This document shows positions 18,839 to 29,480 of a stretch of 64,000 bases of DNA, one piece after another. How positions within the stretch are numbered: the stretch's first letter is position 1; the number at the start of each line of letters is the position of its first letter. Origin of the DNA: Photorhabdus asymbiotica. Its GTDB lineage: Bacteria; Pseudomonadota; Gammaproteobacteria; Enterobacterales; Enterobacteriaceae. The position numbers and the translations under genes were made by a program. The notes under the pieces are model-generated. The model was not told the DNA's origin, did no database searches, and worked only from the letters and a program-made list of their open reading frames with translations. The stretch spans positions 248,001 through 312,000 of the forward strand of contig NZ_RBLJ01000005.1 in assembly GCF_003634575.1 (NCBI RefSeq), given 5' to 3'.

Positions 18839-20302
18839 ATGCCTATTTTTGATACTTCTTCCCACAAATCTGTTTACTGGTGGGTCGCTGGTTATGCTTT
18901 TTTATGGATTATAGTGAGCTATTCATTCGACCCAACTGTCCCTTATGATGCCGTCGAAGCATTGAACTGGGGTAAAAACGGAGAATGGGGTTCTCCCAAA
19001 AATCCGTGGTTAGTCGGTGCCATGATGCTACCTGCGATTTATATAAGTGGTATTTCATTAAGTTTTTACTGGTACTTCATCCACTTTATCGCTATCGCTA
19101 TCGGCCTACTCGGCGTATGGCATCTTGCATTTCGGTTAACCGGAAAAAAAGAGCTGGCCTGGCTAGCTATGCTGACATTGAACCTGTCCGGTATTATTAA
19201 TTTCGATATTATCCCTTATAACGATAATTATCTGCTAATTATGCTCTGGCCGTGGACTATGCTGTTCTTTCTGCGAGCCGTGTACGACAATCCGCGTTGG
19301 TGGTTAGTATTTGCCCTTTGTTCTGGGCTGGCAACGATGGGAAAATATTCCACATTGGCACTGGTTGGCTCGATTTTCCTATTAACCCTGTTTGTACCTA
19401 AAGTGCGTCAATGCTACCGCCAACCTGCTCTTTACATCGCACTAATCATCTGGTTTATGCTGGTTCTACCTAACGTCTGGTGGTTGTGGAACAATGACTT
19501 TGCCGCCTTCAAATGGGTAGATTCACAGATAGATAGCGGTTTTAATCTACACACCACACGATCATTATTATCGGTATTTTATCCACTGATCATTGTTAGC
19601 ACCGTTATCTACGCACTCGGCGGCCGTATTAGCTGGCCAAAAGAACAACCGAACCGACTGGTAAACATCGCCATTCTGTTACCATTACTGATTATTTACT
19701 GCTGGTTCTCATTTAATGAGGGCGGAAGAATGACTGAGTGGTTACAACCCTTTATGTCGGTAGCATCAGCGCTGTTAGTCGGTTCTATCACCCGTTTTCC
19801 ACAAAAATCATTACGCAGCACCCTGCAAGGACTCACTGTCGTCGCAATATTGGTTTGGATGGGATATGTGTTGATTATGGTTGCCAATGTCCGTGGTGCT
19901 GGTCATAAGTTCGAAGGTATCAAAGATTTTTCCTGGCAATTGGAACAACGCTGGCATCAACTCTATCCAACACCGCTCCATTATGTCGGAGGCGAATACT
20001 TGCATCAGTGGCTGACTTTTTACGCGCCAAGTCAGCCGGAAACAATCCAACCCTGGACGCTAGAAGGGCAAGCACCAAATATCTATAACCGGCATGTCAA
20101 AGAAAGCGATATTGTACGTGACGGTACTATTCTGGTGGGTGCAAAGGGTAAAACCTGTGAACAAGAAGATTTTCATGGCGTTTTACAAGACTGGCCAATA
20201 CTCAGAATAAATAGCACTGATGAATTTCTTTTTCAGCCTGAACCTGAAACTCAGCCAACCCCGGTCTGTGTAGGCTTTGTGTCACCGGAAAAATATCAGT
20301 AA
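18839..20302 (+). CDS. GT39-type (ArnT/PMT-like) membrane glycosyltransferase
   Basis: Polytopic GT-C glycosyltransferase, expected to move a sugar from a lipid-linked donor at the periplasmic face. The N-terminus shows the GT-C motif region YSFDPTVPYDAVEALNWG (an acidic residue in the first large periplasmic loop), then about ten membrane segments and a soluble C-terminal region of about 120 aa (HYVGGEYLHQWLTF). This matches the glycosyltransferase family 39 (PMT_2) pattern, 487 aa. The real acceptor (lipid A, O-antigen, protein) is unknown. Its downstream hairpin is split by an IS insertion. Confidence 0.75.
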   Translation: MPIFDTSSHKSVYWWVAGYAFLWIIVSYSFDPTVPYDAVEALNWGKNGEWGSPKNPWLVGAMMLPAIYISGISLSFYWYFIHFIAIAIGLLGVWHLAFRLTGKKELAWLAMLTLNLSGIINFDIIPYNDNYLLIMLWPWTMLFFLRAVYDNPRWWLVFALCSGLATMGKYSTLALVGSIFLLTLFVPKVRQCYRQPALYIALIIWFMLVLPNVWWLWNNDFAAFKWVDSQIDSGFNLHTTRSLLSVFYPLIIVSTVIYALGGRISWPKEQPNRLVNIAILLPLLIIYCWFSFNEGGRMTEWLQPFMSVASALLVGSITRFPQKSLRSTLQGLTVVAILVWMGYVLIMVANVRGAGHKFEGIKDFSWQLEQRWHQLYPTPLHYVGGEYLHQWLTFYAPSQPETIQPWTLEGQAPNIYNRHVKESDIVRDGTILVGAKGKTCEQEDFHGVLQDWPILRINSTDEFLFQPEPETQPTPVCVGFVSPEKYQ

Positions 20303-20362
20303 TTTCCCCTGCAAGTTGAAAGCCTGTTAAGTGAACTGACCCCAGAAAGTTGGACATTTTAG

Positions 20363-21136
20363 TTAAACGGCGTGTAAGGCCTGGTTTCGATATTCTATCG
20401 GAGTTAGGCCTTTTAATTTCACCTTGATCCGTTTTGTATTGTAATATTCAATGTATTCTTCTATTTTTTCAATCAGTTCATCCGCACTTTTAAAGTGCTG
20501 CTGGTGATACATTTCTGTTTTGAGTAAGGCAAAAAAGTTTTCTGCCATCGCATTATCCAAACAGTTCCCTTTCCTCGACATACTTTGTTTAATATCTTTA
20601 TCAGCAAGTTGCTTTTGATAAGCCCTATGCCGATATTGCCAACCTTGATCACTGTGAATGAGTGGCTTAGAGTGAGCATCTAGCCCATCTAATGCCCCTT
20701 TTAGCATCTCTGTCACTAAAGGCAGACTCGCCTTTTTCGCCACGTTGTAAGCGATAACTTCTTGATTAAATAAGTCAATAATAGGTGATAGATAGACTTT
20801 TTGTTCATTCACTTTAAATTCCGTCACATCCGTTACCCATTTCTCATTAGGTTTTGTCGCGCGAAAATCTCTTGCCAACCAATTCGGTGCTGTTTTTCCA
20901 ACTTCCCCACGATAAGAACGATATTTCTTCGGCCTTACCGTGGATTTTAGGTTTAATTGCCCCATTAATCGTTGGACTGTTTTATGATTGATTTTAAAGC
21001 CATTTTTTCTCAATGCTAAATGAATGCGGCGATAGCCATAACGACCTTTATGCTCATGATAGATAGTTTTAATCATCTCTATTTCTTGTTCATAAGCACG
21101 CGTTTTTTTAAGCGCTTGGCATTGATAGTAAAACAC
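20363..21136 (-). CDS. IS3-family transposase OrfB (IS150 type)
   Basis: Integrase-core transposase. HTH_21-like region (GRYGYRRIHLALRKNG) at about 31-46, then the rve domain with the DDE triad D103 (WVTDVTEF), D163 (LIHSDQGWQY) and E199 (NAMAENFFALLKTE), followed by the IS3-typical YIEYYNTKRI ... GLTPIEYR tail. The ATG at 21136 is only the first ATG; the -1 frame stays open upstream through ALKKKYPLKHLLCAINLARS to the slippery AAAAAG near 21213, so the active product is expected to be the OrfAB fusion made by ribosomal frameshift. Confidence 0.93.
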   Translation of the reverse strand: MFYYQCQALKKTRAYEQEIEMIKTIYHEHKGRYGYRRIHLALRKNGFKINHKTVQRLMGQLNLKSTVRPKKYRSYRGEVGKTAPNWLARDFRATKPNEKWVTDVTEFKVNEQKVYLSPIIDLFNQEVIAYNVAKKASLPLVTEMLKGALDGLDAHSKPLIHSDQGWQYRHRAYQKQLADKDIKQSMSRKGNCLDNAMAENFFALLKTEMYHQQHFKSADELIEKIEEYIEYYNTKRIKVKLKGLTPIEYRNQALHAV

Positions 21137-21204
21137 GCTTCTTGCAAGATTAATGGCACAAAGTAAGTGCTTTAATGGATATTTCTTTTTAAGAGCTAAA
21201 ACAA

Positions 21205-21711
21205 TTAACGCTTTTTCTTTGCTAGTGGGCGTTTCTTCTGTTCCAGCTCTTCTAACTTTTTTAGGACAGCATTTTCTGCACGCAAATAAGCTAATTCTTC
21301 TTTAAGTTCCTCAACTGTCATTTTGTCATCAGACTTCGGCGGGGTTTTAGGTCGGGATTTCATTGGGGGTCTTCCTCGCTGATGACTTTCGAGTCCTTTG
21401 ATACCGGTTTCATTATACTTATCAAGCCAGACTGATAAGGTACCTGGAGTCGTTAAATTGAGAACTGCACTAGTGTGAGTGAGAGACCAATCATGTGTCC
21501 ACATTAATTTTAAAGCTTGGAATTTTGTTACAGCACAAAGAGAGTGAGACGTTGGCAAAAAGGCGTTATCGCCATGAATGGCAACAACTTGAGCCCAGTA
21601 TCGAATTTGTCGAGAAGAGATTGAATATTCCGCTGATAGCTTATCCGATGTGTTACCTGCTAGACATCGTTTAGCAATAATGATTTTTAGTTCACGACTA
21701 TATTTAGACAT
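21205..21711 (-). CDS. IS3-family OrfA (HTH protein of the IS150-like element)
   Basis: 168-aa DNA-binding OrfA with two helix-turn-helix regions (YSRELKIIIAKRCLAGNTSD; TKFQALKLMWTHDWSLTHTS) and a C-terminal leucine-zipper-like coiled coil (MTVEELKEELAYLRAENAVLKKLEEL). It ends in a lysine-rich stretch over GCAAAGAAAAAGCG, where a -1 shift joins the OrfB frame. Length and ending match IS150 InsJ-like proteins. Confidence 0.92.
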   Translation of the reverse strand: MSKYSRELKIIIAKRCLAGNTSDKLSAEYSISSRQIRYWAQVVAIHGDNAFLPTSHSLCAVTKFQALKLMWTHDWSLTHTSAVLNLTTPGTLSVWLDKYNETGIKGLESHQRGRPPMKSRPKTPPKSDDKMTVEELKEELAYLRAENAVLKKLEELEQKKRPLAKKKR

Positions 21712-21777
21712 AAAAAAACCCCCAGTAAGTGGTTGTCCAACTATTGGGGGTCACTTCATAAGTCAGGCTTTCAACTT

Positions 21778-22059
21778 CTTATGCGCTTTTAATGCGCATC
21801 CACAAATACCATTTTCAGCACGAACAGCAAAGTCACCACCACACAAGGGCTGCTTTCATGACACAATACGCGATAAAACCAAGCGCAATGCCTCTGTAAT
21901 TGAAAAACCAAATGGATAATCAATAAGTTAAATAAAATCATGATTATTAAATGAATATAAAGAACGAGATTGAAACAGATGCAATATTATAAATTCCCTA
22001 CTTTGCTTAAAATAAGGAATTTATAATCTCAATACAAATTAGTTAAACAAAAATAAATA
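21778..22059. other. Spacer between IS and ABC permease genes
   Basis: About 280 bases with a small ATGCGC/GCGCAT inverted repeat near 21783-21799 but no ORF with coding character. It is where an ATPase gene for the transporter might be expected and none is present. Confidence 0.5.
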
Positions 22060-22803
22060 TTAAAGCTGGGGGGCTAAAACTAATTTTTCTTTTCGCCAGA
22101 AACGGAAAAAGGGTATTTTTCGACGTTGCAGAGAGAAACGACGTGCAATATAGTTTGCTGCCAATTCCAGCGTCAGACACATCACAAAGTATATGAACGC
22201 GACAAATAAAAAGACTTCTGTTGGATAAACCATGCTACGGTTATTCACCTGAGTTGCTAAGAATGACAATTCTGCCACACCAACAATATACGCCAACGAA
22301 GTATCTTTTATCAGGGCAATCCACTGATTAATAAAAGAAGGTACCATCATGCGCAATGCCTGTGGCAAAACAATGTACCAAAGTACCTGCCAGCGGTTGA
22401 AACCCAATGATAATCCTGCCTGCCACTGTCCCGCCCCGATAGCAATAATTCCTGCTTTTACTCCATGCGCCAAATAAGCAGAAGTGATCAATGCCAAAGC
22501 ACAAACCACGGTGGTAATTTCTGGAATTTCCATACCAAGCATCACCGGCAGCAGGAAATAAGTCCAAAAAATCAGCATAATAACGGGAATCGCACGGAAA
22601 AAGCCCAATACTGCGGCCAATAGGTTAACCCAGAAGCCTTTCTGCATTGCCAGAGCAACACCTGCAACCGTACCTAACACAATAGAAATCACACCGGCTA
22701 TCAAGCTAATAACCAACGTCAACGCCGCTCCTTCAAGAGGACCATCCGGGAATGTCCCGAACAGTAGATAGCGCCAGTTTTCTGCAATGACTGAAAAATC
22801 CAT
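22060..22803 (-). CDS. Polar amino acid ABC transporter permease 2 (GltK/HisM type)
   Basis: 247-aa inner-membrane permease of the HisMQ/GlnP family. About five membrane segments; the EAA loop that contacts the ATPase is visible as AGLSLGFNRWQVLWYIVLPQALRMMVP (the G-x9-LPxA pattern). It starts 1 base after the previous permease stop, so they are translationally linked. Forms a heterodimer with that permease. No ATP-binding gene follows. Confidence 0.88.
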   Translation of the reverse strand: MDFSVIAENWRYLLFGTFPDGPLEGAALTLVISLIAGVISIVLGTVAGVALAMQKGFWVNLLAAVLGFFRAIPVIMLIFWTYFLLPVMLGMEIPEITTVVCALALITSAYLAHGVKAGIIAIGAGQWQAGLSLGFNRWQVLWYIVLPQALRMMVPSFINQWIALIKDTSLAYIVGVAELSFLATQVNNRSMVYPTEVFLFVAFIYFVMCLTLELAANYIARRFSLQRRKIPFFRFWRKEKLVLAPQL

Positions 22804-22804
22804 T

Positions 22805-23542
22805 TTAATGTCCTCTCGCTATGGCTTGTTGCTGACGCCATTGTCCCCAGCCTTCCATGACGGCAATGGTGGCAATATACAGCACCGTCGCAACACCAAA
22901 CGCTTCAAACGTTTTCAATGTTTCGGTTTCCACCTGACGGGAAGCATATGACAATTCAGCTACACCAATTGCCATGGTCAGTGACGAGTTTTTCACAATA
23001 TTCATGTACTGCCCCAGTAATGGAGGCATTGCTATCTTCAACGCCTGTGGCAATACCACATAGCGCATCGCCTGCCAACCGGTTAGCCCCAATGCATGGG
23101 CGGCATATTTCTGCCCACGCCCAATACCTTGAATACCCGCACGTAGTTCTTCCGCCACAAATGGGGCTGAATAGAGCGTTAGGCCAATAAATCCAGCCAG
23201 AAATTCGAATGAAGGCCATGACAATGGTAAACCTAACAAGTTGATTTCATGCGGTGTATTCAACCAGAGCATCACGTCTTGCGGCAGTATTTGTCCGGAT
23301 GCGAAATACCAGAAGAATAGCTGCACCAACAGAGGGGTATTGCGGAATAAGGTGGTGTAAGCCGTTACCGGCCAACGGAGAATTTTTAATTGGCTGTCAC
23401 GAGCAGCAGCCAGTAAAAAGCCCAATAGCGTAGAAGCCACAACGGTACAAAAGGATATCCACAACGTAATTAGAAAGCCCTGCCAAAGCCATTCCAGATA
23501 TTGGGGAGCAAGCAAGTGCTCTGTAACAAATAACTCAAACAT
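22805..23542 (-). CDS. Polar amino acid ABC transporter permease 1 (GltJ/HisQ type)
   Basis: 245-aa permease of the same family, with the EAA loop AHALGLTGWQAMRYVVLPQALKIAMPP and the N-terminal segment GFLITLWISFCTVVASTLLGFLLA. Most like the glutamate/aspartate GltJ group by memory. Downstream of the binding protein on the same strand; a hairpin in the 68-base gap probably lowers permease expression relative to the binding protein. Confidence 0.88.
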   Translation of the reverse strand: MFELFVTEHLLAPQYLEWLWQGFLITLWISFCTVVASTLLGFLLAAARDSQLKILRWPVTAYTTLFRNTPLLVQLFFWYFASGQILPQDVMLWLNTPHEINLLGLPLSWPSFEFLAGFIGLTLYSAPFVAEELRAGIQGIGRGQKYAAHALGLTGWQAMRYVVLPQALKIAMPPLLGQYMNIVKNSSLTMAIGVAELSYASRQVETETLKTFEAFGVATVLYIATIAVMEGWGQWRQQQAIARGH

Positions 23543-23574
23543 ATCTTACGATTACCAGGTATTACTTAATGGTA

Positions 23575-23603
23575 AAGCCCCGCAACAAAAAGGCGGGGCT
23601 TTG
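23575..23603 (-). terminator. Intercistronic attenuating hairpin after the binding-protein gene
   Basis: Stem AAAGCCCCGC / GCGGGGCTTT around a 9-base loop, immediately after the solute-binding-protein gene. A typical position for 3'-end stabilisation and partial termination in ABC operons. Confidence 0.85.
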
Positions 23604-23610
23604 TCACTCA

Positions 23611-24447
23611 TCAGAACTTAGCTTGCTGCTCTAAAGGCGCGAACTTAAAGTCACCGCGCGGCTGGGCCGACTTGGTATCTGGGCCAAACCAGTGGTTGTA
23701 AATTTTCTCTGCTTCTCCCTCTTTTTCCAGCTTCAGCAAAGTTTGGTTCACCACCTCAACCAAGCGCCCTTCCCCTTTCGCAGCAGCTACCGCCTGATAT
23801 TCACGGGTGATGCTGAAAGGAGAAATCTCAAACTCAGCTTTTTGTGCTGCCGGTACGTTAGCCAGCAGACCTACCAGCTTAGCATCATCCTGAGTGATTG
23901 CTTGTACATTGCCGTTACGCAGTGCAGCAAATGCTAAAGGAGTATCATCATAAGAGATCACTTTTGCCGTCGGATAATGCTCACGCAGAGTAATTTCTTG
24001 TACCGTGCCTTTATCTGCACCGATGCGTAAGTTTTTAATATCTTCCGGAGATTTCAGCACACCCTTACGGGCAATAAACTTTTGCCCGGTGGCAAAATAA
24101 GGGATTGAAAAATCGACCTGTTTAGCACGTTCATCAGTGACCGTAAAGTTGGCCGCAATGAGGTCAATTTTCTTTGATGCCAACAGGGGTAAACGGTTTG
24201 CTGGGTTAGTTGGACGCAATTCCAATTTAACACCAAGGTCATTAGCAATTGCGTTAGCAATATCCACATCATAACCTGCCAGTTTTTTGGTTTGTGGGTC
24301 AATAAAACCAAACGGTGGATTACTGTCGAAAACAGCGATCCTCACTGTGCCGGCTTTTTTAATATCATCCAGTTTATCTGCCTTCGCAACACCCGTAACC
24401 AGTGCTAATCCGGCCAACAATGCCGTAACAAGAACGCGGGATTTCAT
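23611..24447 (-). CDS. Periplasmic amino acid-binding protein of an ABC transporter
   Basis: 278-aa solute-binding protein (SBP_bac_3 family). Sec signal peptide MKSRVLVTALLAGLALVTGVAKA (residues 1-23, cleavage after AKA). The mature protein has family signatures VRIAVFDSNPPFGF, LAGYDVDIANAIA and DLIAANFTVTDERAKQVDFSIPYF. The Arg in the ERA segment normally binds the ligand alpha-carboxylate. The frame is open upstream to 24474, but ATG at 24447 gives a proper signal peptide and follows CAGGAGTG. Ligand probably glutamate/aspartate or another polar amino acid; not provable here. Confidence 0.9.
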   Translation of the reverse strand: MKSRVLVTALLAGLALVTGVAKADKLDDIKKAGTVRIAVFDSNPPFGFIDPQTKKLAGYDVDIANAIANDLGVKLELRPTNPANRLPLLASKKIDLIAANFTVTDERAKQVDFSIPYFATGQKFIARKGVLKSPEDIKNLRIGADKGTVQEITLREHYPTAKVISYDDTPLAFAALRNGNVQAITQDDAKLVGLLANVPAAQKAEFEISPFSITREYQAVAAAKGEGRLVEVVNQTLLKLEKEGEAEKIYNHWFGPDTKSAQPRGDFKFAPLEQQAKF

Positions 24448-24543
24448 TGAACACTCCTGATGGTAATTAATCATTTATTAATCATCACAAGCTATCAATT
24501 TCAATATAGTGCAGGAAATAATAAAAAAAACTATGTTTATAAC

Positions 24544-24670
24544 TATACCCGTCATCTTTCAAGTTGCCTCTTTGTTGGCTGCACTCACTCACCCCGGTCA
24601 CATAGCTATCTATGCTCCCGGGGATTCGCTCCCTTGCCGTCGCGATCCATCTTGAAATCTATTGGGTATA
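24544..24670 (-). repeat. ERIC element 3 (127 bp)
   Basis: Complete ERIC in reverse orientation, subfamily of the 220 copy, between the phoU terminator and the amino acid transporter promoter. Confidence 0.93.
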
Positions 24671-24686
24671 TAACGAATTATAGCGC

Positions 24687-24717
24687 CAAAAATGCTGGCA
24701 AGAAAAATACCAGCATT
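24687..24717 (-). terminator. Terminator of the pst-phoU operon
   Basis: Stem AATGCTGG / CCAGCATT with a T-run (TTTTTGG) on the minus strand, 9 bases after the phoU stop. Confidence 0.85.
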
Positions 24718-24726
24718 GTCAGTTAG

Positions 24727-25446
24727 TTACTTGTTCTCTTTAGTCAACAATCTTTCCAGCTCATCACCACCCACATGCCGGAAATCCTGTCCCTTAACAT
24801 AGTAGAAAATGAATTCACAAATGTTCTGACAACGGTCACCAATCCGTTCAATAGAACGGGCACAGAGCAGTGCTATCAGTACACTTGGGATAGTTCGAGA
24901 ATCTTCCATCATATAAGTCATTAACTGGCGGACAATACCCTCATACTCTTTATCCACCTTCTTATCTTCGTGATAAATACGAATAGCTTCTTCCAGATCC
25001 ATACGAGCAAAAGCATCCAACACATCATGCAACATTTGTATGGTATGACGGCCAAGTGATTCCAGGCTGACTAATAATGGCTGATGCTGATGTGAAAACT
25101 TTTCAAGTGCCGTCTGACAGATTTTTTTTGCCACATCACCGATTCTTTCCAACTCAGCAATTGTTTTCGAAATTGACATAATCAACCGCAAATCACTTGC
25201 TGTCGGTTGGCGCTTGGCAATGATACGAACACACGCTTCATCAATCGCAACTTCCATCATATTGACCCGATGATCGCCCTCAATCACTTCGCGCGCCAGT
25301 GCTGCATCCTGATTATGCATCGCGTTAATCGCTTTGCAGAGTTGCTCCTCCACCAGCCCACCCATTGCCATCAGTTCAGTACGGATATGCTCCAGTTCAG
25401 CATTAAACTGACCCGAAATATGTTTATTGAGATTCAGATTGTCCAT
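24727..25446 (-). CDS. phoU: Phosphate-signalling protein PhoU
   Basis: Negative regulator linking the Pst transporter to PhoR. 239 aa made of two three-helix repeats, each with the E/DxxxD metal motif ([12 protein letters not shown] and [12 protein letters not shown]). Start chosen at ATG 25446 ([14 protein letters not shown]), matching E. coli [14 protein letters not shown]; the frame is open to 25464, which would overlap pstB by 4 bases. Last gene of pstSCAB-phoU. Confidence 0.97.
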   Translation of the reverse strand: MDNLNLNKHISGQFNAELEHIRTELMAMGGLVEEQLCKAINAMHNQDAALAREVIEGDHRVNMMEVAIDEACVRIIAKRQPTASDLRLIMSISKTIAELERIGDVAKKICQTALEKFSHQHQPLLVSLESLGRHTIQMLHDVLDAFARMDLEEAIRIYHEDKKVDKEYEGIVRQLMTYMMEDSRTIPSVLIALLCARSIERIGDRCQNICEFIFYYVKGQDFRHVGGDELERLLTKENK

Positions 25447-25460
25447 GTTACGCCCCGTAA

Positions 25461-26237
<777 letters not shown>

Positions 26238-26263
26238 TTACTTCTCTCTGTTGAAAATATCAG

Positions 26264-27148
26264 TCAGTGCTTTTTCTTGGCAAATAGCACACGCGCCACA
26301 ATGTTAATCAGCAACACACACAGGGTTATCAATAATACGCCTGCCCATGCCAGTTGCTGCCATTCGGAAAATGGACTCATAGCAAATTTAAAGATAGTCA
26401 CTGGCAGGTTAGCAATTGGCTGGCTCAGATCGGTACTCCAAAACTGATTGGAGAGAGACGTGAACAGCAATGGCGCAGTTTCCCCAGCGATTCGAGCGAT
26501 CGCCAGCAACACACCCGTGATAATGCCGGATACTGATGCCTTTAGCGTAATGGCTGAAATCATTTTCCACTTAGGTGTTCCCAGTGCATAGGCCGCTTCA
26601 CGCAGACTATCAGGCACCAGTTTCAGCATGTTTTCCGTAGTTCGGATAACAATTGGTACCTGTAACAACGCCAACGCAATCACCCCAGCCCAACCGGAGA
26701 AATGTTGCATTTTCATCACAATGACAGTGTAAACAAACAAGCCGACAACAATAGAAGGCGCTGACAGCAAGATATCATTTATAAAGCGGATCACCTCTGC
26801 CAGCCATGAACGGCGGCCATATTCTGCCAGATAGATACCCGCCATAATCCCCAAAGGGGTACCGATGATTGTCGCCCACAGGATCAGTAATCCACTACCA
26901 ACAATGGCATTTGCTAAACCACCACCTGCTGTATTCGGTGGCGGTGTCATTTCAGTGAACAGTGCCAGCGACATCCCATCGAAACCCTTGGTGACTGTGG
27001 AAAATAGAATCCATACCAGCCAGAATAGACCAAACAACATAGTTGCCATTGATAACAACAGAGCAAGGCGATTTTTATGACGACGCCATGCCTGTTTGCG
27101 GCTACGTGCATCAACATTAACAGGCTGTTGTCCATCCATTATTGCCAT
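26264..27148 (-). CDS. pstA: Phosphate ABC transporter permease PstA
   Basis: Six-helix inner-membrane permease partner of PstC, with the EAA loop [28 protein letters not shown] at 27163 overlaps pstC and has no proper Shine-Dalgarno; ATG at 27148 (MAIMDGQQ) has GAGG 9 bases upstream and gives 294 aa against 296 in E. coli, so it is preferred. The start overlaps the pstC 3' end closely, indicating coupling. Confidence 0.95.
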   Translation of the reverse strand: MAIMDGQQPVNVDARSRKQAWRRHKNRLALLLSMATMLFGLFWLVWILFSTVTKGFDGMSLALFTEMTPPPNTAGGGLANAIVGSGLLILWATIIGTPLGIMAGIYLAEYGRRSWLAEVIRFINDILLSAPSIVVGLFVYTVIVMKMQHFSGWAGVIALALLQVPIVIRTTENMLKLVPDSLREAAYALGTPKWKMISAITLKASVSGIITGVLLAIARIAGETAPLLFTSLSNQFWSTDLSQPIANLPVTIFKFAMSPFSEWQQLAWAGVLLITLCVLLINIVARVLFAKKKH

Positions 27149-27149
27149 A

Positions 27150-28106
27150 TCAACGTCCCTCATCCTTCGCCAGACGCATAATCATCAGTTTTGACAACGC
27201 CAATACAATAAAGGTGATCACAAACAAAATCAGGCCAAGTTCCATCAATGCTGCGGTATGCAAGCCAGATTCTGCTTCGGCAAATTCGTTCGCCAATGCT
27301 GAGGTAATACTATTGCCCGGCATAAACAGTGAGAAACTGTCGAGCTGGTAGGTATTACCGATGATAAAAGTCACCGCCATGGTTTCCCCCAGCGCACGAC
27401 CAAGTCCCAACATGACTCCACCAATCACACCATTTCGGGTGTAAGGCAACACAATGTGCCAGATAACTTCCCAAGTGGTACAACCGATACCATAAGCGGA
27501 TTCTTTCATCATCACTGGCGTCTGTTCGAATACATCACGCATAACCGAAGCAATATAAGGGATAATCATGATGGCAAGGATGACACCCGCCGCCAGAATA
27601 CCAATACCAAAGGCCGGACCAGAGAAAAGTTCACCCACAACAGGAATACTGGAAAGGATATGACCTACCGGCTGCTGGAAATAGGTAGCAAATAGAGGTG
27701 CAAAAACAAACAGCCCCCACATGCCATACACAATACTTGGAATGGCAGCTAACAGTTCAATTGCCACTCCAAGCGGACGTTTCAACCAATTAGGTGCCAG
27801 CTCCGTCAGAAATAATGCGATTCCGAAACTCACCGGCACCGCGATAATCAGAGCAATCAATGAAGTCACCAATGTACCGTAAATCGGCACCAATGCGCCA
27901 AATTGCTCTGTCGGGACATCCCACTCTTTATGCCAGAGGAATGCGATGCCGAACTGCTGGATACTGGGCCAGGAGGCGATAATCAGTGAGATAATGATGC
28001 CTCCCAGCAAAAATAAAGTAATCAGCGCCGCTAGTCGAACCAGGGCGCTGAAAATAAGATCGCCATTTTTACTGGGTGCTTTTATTGCCGTTTTCTGTTC
28101 GGCCAT
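27150..28106 (-). CDS. pstC: Phosphate ABC transporter permease PstC
   Basis: 318-aa permease, with the EAA loop [28 protein letters not shown] and long identity to E. coli PstC (319 aa). ATG at 28106 (MAEQKTAIK) is used; upstream in-frame codons to 28139 lack support. An ERIC element sits between pstS and pstC (28162-28288), so pstC is about 220 bases from pstS, unlike the short gap usual in enterobacteria. Confidence 0.96.
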   Translation of the reverse strand: MAEQKTAIKAPSKNGDLIFSALVRLAALITLFLLGGIIISLIIASWPSIQQFGIAFLWHKEWDVPTEQFGALVPIYGTLVTSLIALIIAVPVSFGIALFLTELAPNWLKRPLGVAIELLAAIPSIVYGMWGLFVFAPLFATYFQQPVGHILSSIPVVGELFSGPAFGIGILAAGVILAIMIIPYIASVMRDVFEQTPVMMKESAYGIGCTTWEVIWHIVLPYTRNGVIGGVMLGLGRALGETMAVTFIIGNTYQLDSFSLFMPGNSITSALANEFAEAESGLHTAALMELGLILFVITFIVLALSKLMIMRLAKDEGR

Positions 28107-28161
28107 AGAGCTTATTCTCATCCGGGTTAACTCCCCCAACGCGAGGGGGAGAAATTAAAAC

Positions 28162-28288
28162 TATACCCGTCATCTTTCAAGTTGCCTCTTTGTTGGCTGC
28201 ACTCACTCACCCCGGTCACATAGTTAGCTATGCTCCCGGGGATTCGCTCTCTGGCCGTCGCGATGCATCTTGAAATCCATAGGGTATA
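28162..28288 (-). repeat. ERIC element 4, inside the pst operon
   Basis: Complete 127-bp ERIC in reverse orientation between pstS and pstC, hence transcribed as part of the operon mRNA. Confidence 0.93.
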
Positions 28289-28329
28289 CAAATTTAATCG
28301 ATATTTAATACAGTAACTATCAGAACAAC

Positions 28330-29370
28330 TCAGTACAGTGCTTTGCCGCTACTATCTTTCACATGAGTTTTCCAGGCCGCACGAACTTGCTCAACCACTT
28401 CCTTTGGCAAAGTTGCATAATCCAAATCATTTGCTTGTTTACTGCCATTCTCATAAGTCCAGTCAAAGAATTTCAACACCTCAGCCCCCTTGACCGAATC
28501 TTTCTGCTGCTTATGAACCAGAATGAATGTGGTGGAAGTAATTGGCCAAGCATGTTCCCCTGACTGGTTTGTCAGATCCTGAGCAAACGTTTTATGCCAT
28601 GCTGCTTTTCTCGCCGCGGCGCTGAAACTGACTTCAGTCGGACTGACAACGTTGCCATCAGCAGATACCAGTTTGGTATAAGCCAAATGATTCTGTTTAG
28701 CGTAAGCATATTCAACATAACCAATGGAACCTGTCAGACGCTGAACAAAGGCGGCAATCCCATCATTGCCTTTACCCCCTAAACCAACAGGCCAGCTTAC
28801 CGTGGAACCCACACCGACTTTCTCTTTCCATTCTTCATTCACTTTAGAAAGATAATTGGTAAATACAAAAGAAGTGCCGGAACCATCAGCACGACGCACT
28901 ACAGCAATATCCTGCTCCGGCAGCTTAACTCCCGGATTCAGTTTAGTAATCGCCGGGTCATTCCACTTTTTCACTTTACCTAAATAGATATCGCCTAAAG
29001 TTTTACCATCCAGTGTTAACTCACCGGATTTAATACCTGGGATATTAACCGCCAGTACTACCCCACCAATGACAGTTGGGAACTGGAACAAACCATCAGC
29101 CGCTAATTTTTCATCAGACAAAGGCGCATCAGAAGCACCGAAATCAACGGTATTTGCCAGAATTTGTTTTACACCACCGGAAGAACCGATACCTTGATAA
29201 TTGACTTTATTGCCTGTCTCTTTTTGATAAGAATCAGCCCACTTCGCATACACAGGGGCGGGAAATGTCGCACCTGCCCCCGTCAAGCTGGTAGTCGCGA
29301 ATACAGACAGAGTTGTCAAAGAAAACGTCGCTACCATTACGCTGACTACAGTAGTACGCATCAGTTTCAT
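28330..29370 (-). CDS. pstS: Periplasmic phosphate-binding protein
   Basis: 346 aa, the E. coli length. Sec signal peptide ([25 protein letters not shown]). The mature N-terminus [18 protein letters not shown] and the phosphate-binding segments [18 protein letters not shown] and [12 protein letters not shown] are classical PstS. The frame extends upstream to 29538, but ATG 29370 has AGGAGG spaced 5 bases upstream. First gene of the pst operon, with Pho boxes 110-170 bases upstream. Confidence 0.97.
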   Translation of the reverse strand: MKLMRTTVVSVMVATFSLTTLSVFATTSLTGAGATFPAPVYAKWADSYQKETGNKVNYQGIGSSGGVKQILANTVDFGASDAPLSDEKLAADGLFQFPTVIGGVVLAVNIPGIKSGELTLDGKTLGDIYLGKVKKWNDPAITKLNPGVKLPEQDIAVVRRADGSGTSFVFTNYLSKVNEEWKEKVGVGSTVSWPVGLGGKGNDGIAAFVQRLTGSIGYVEYAYAKQNHLAYTKLVSADGNVVSPTEVSFSAAARKAAWHKTFAQDLTNQSGEHAWPITSTTFILVHKQQKDSVKGAEVLKFFDWTYENGSKQANDLDYATLPKEVVEQVRAAWKTHVKDSSGKALY

Positions 29371-29480
29371 AATCCCTCCTAATGGGATATTGAGAATCAA
29401 TAAAGGAATGTATTTCGTCAGATTAAAAAGAGTACCAAGAAGAAAATAGGTCAGTTTGGTTACAGCAAAATGTCTTAAAT

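Larger units (their letters stand above)
20332..21758 (-). mobile_element. IS150-like IS3-family insertion sequence, intact (1427 bp)
   Basis: Terminal inverted repeats at 20332-20356 and 21734-21758 (TGAACTGACCCC.AGAAAGTTGGACA versus TGAAGTGACCCCCAATAGTTGGACA). A 4-base target duplication TAAG flanks it (20328-20331 and 21759-21762). orfA and orfB are on the minus strand with an AAAAAG slippery run at the end of orfA. Flanks join into one 14-bp perfect stem, so it landed in a hairpin loop. Confidence 0.95.
20313..21777. terminator. Terminator-like hairpin disrupted by the IS element
   Basis: Left arm AAGTTGAAAGCCTG (20313-20326) and right arm CAGGCTTTCAACTT (21764-21777) are perfect complements. 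Removing the IS and one TAAG copy leaves a 14-bp stem with the 6-base loop TTAAGT just after the glycosyltransferase gene. Confidence 0.85.
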
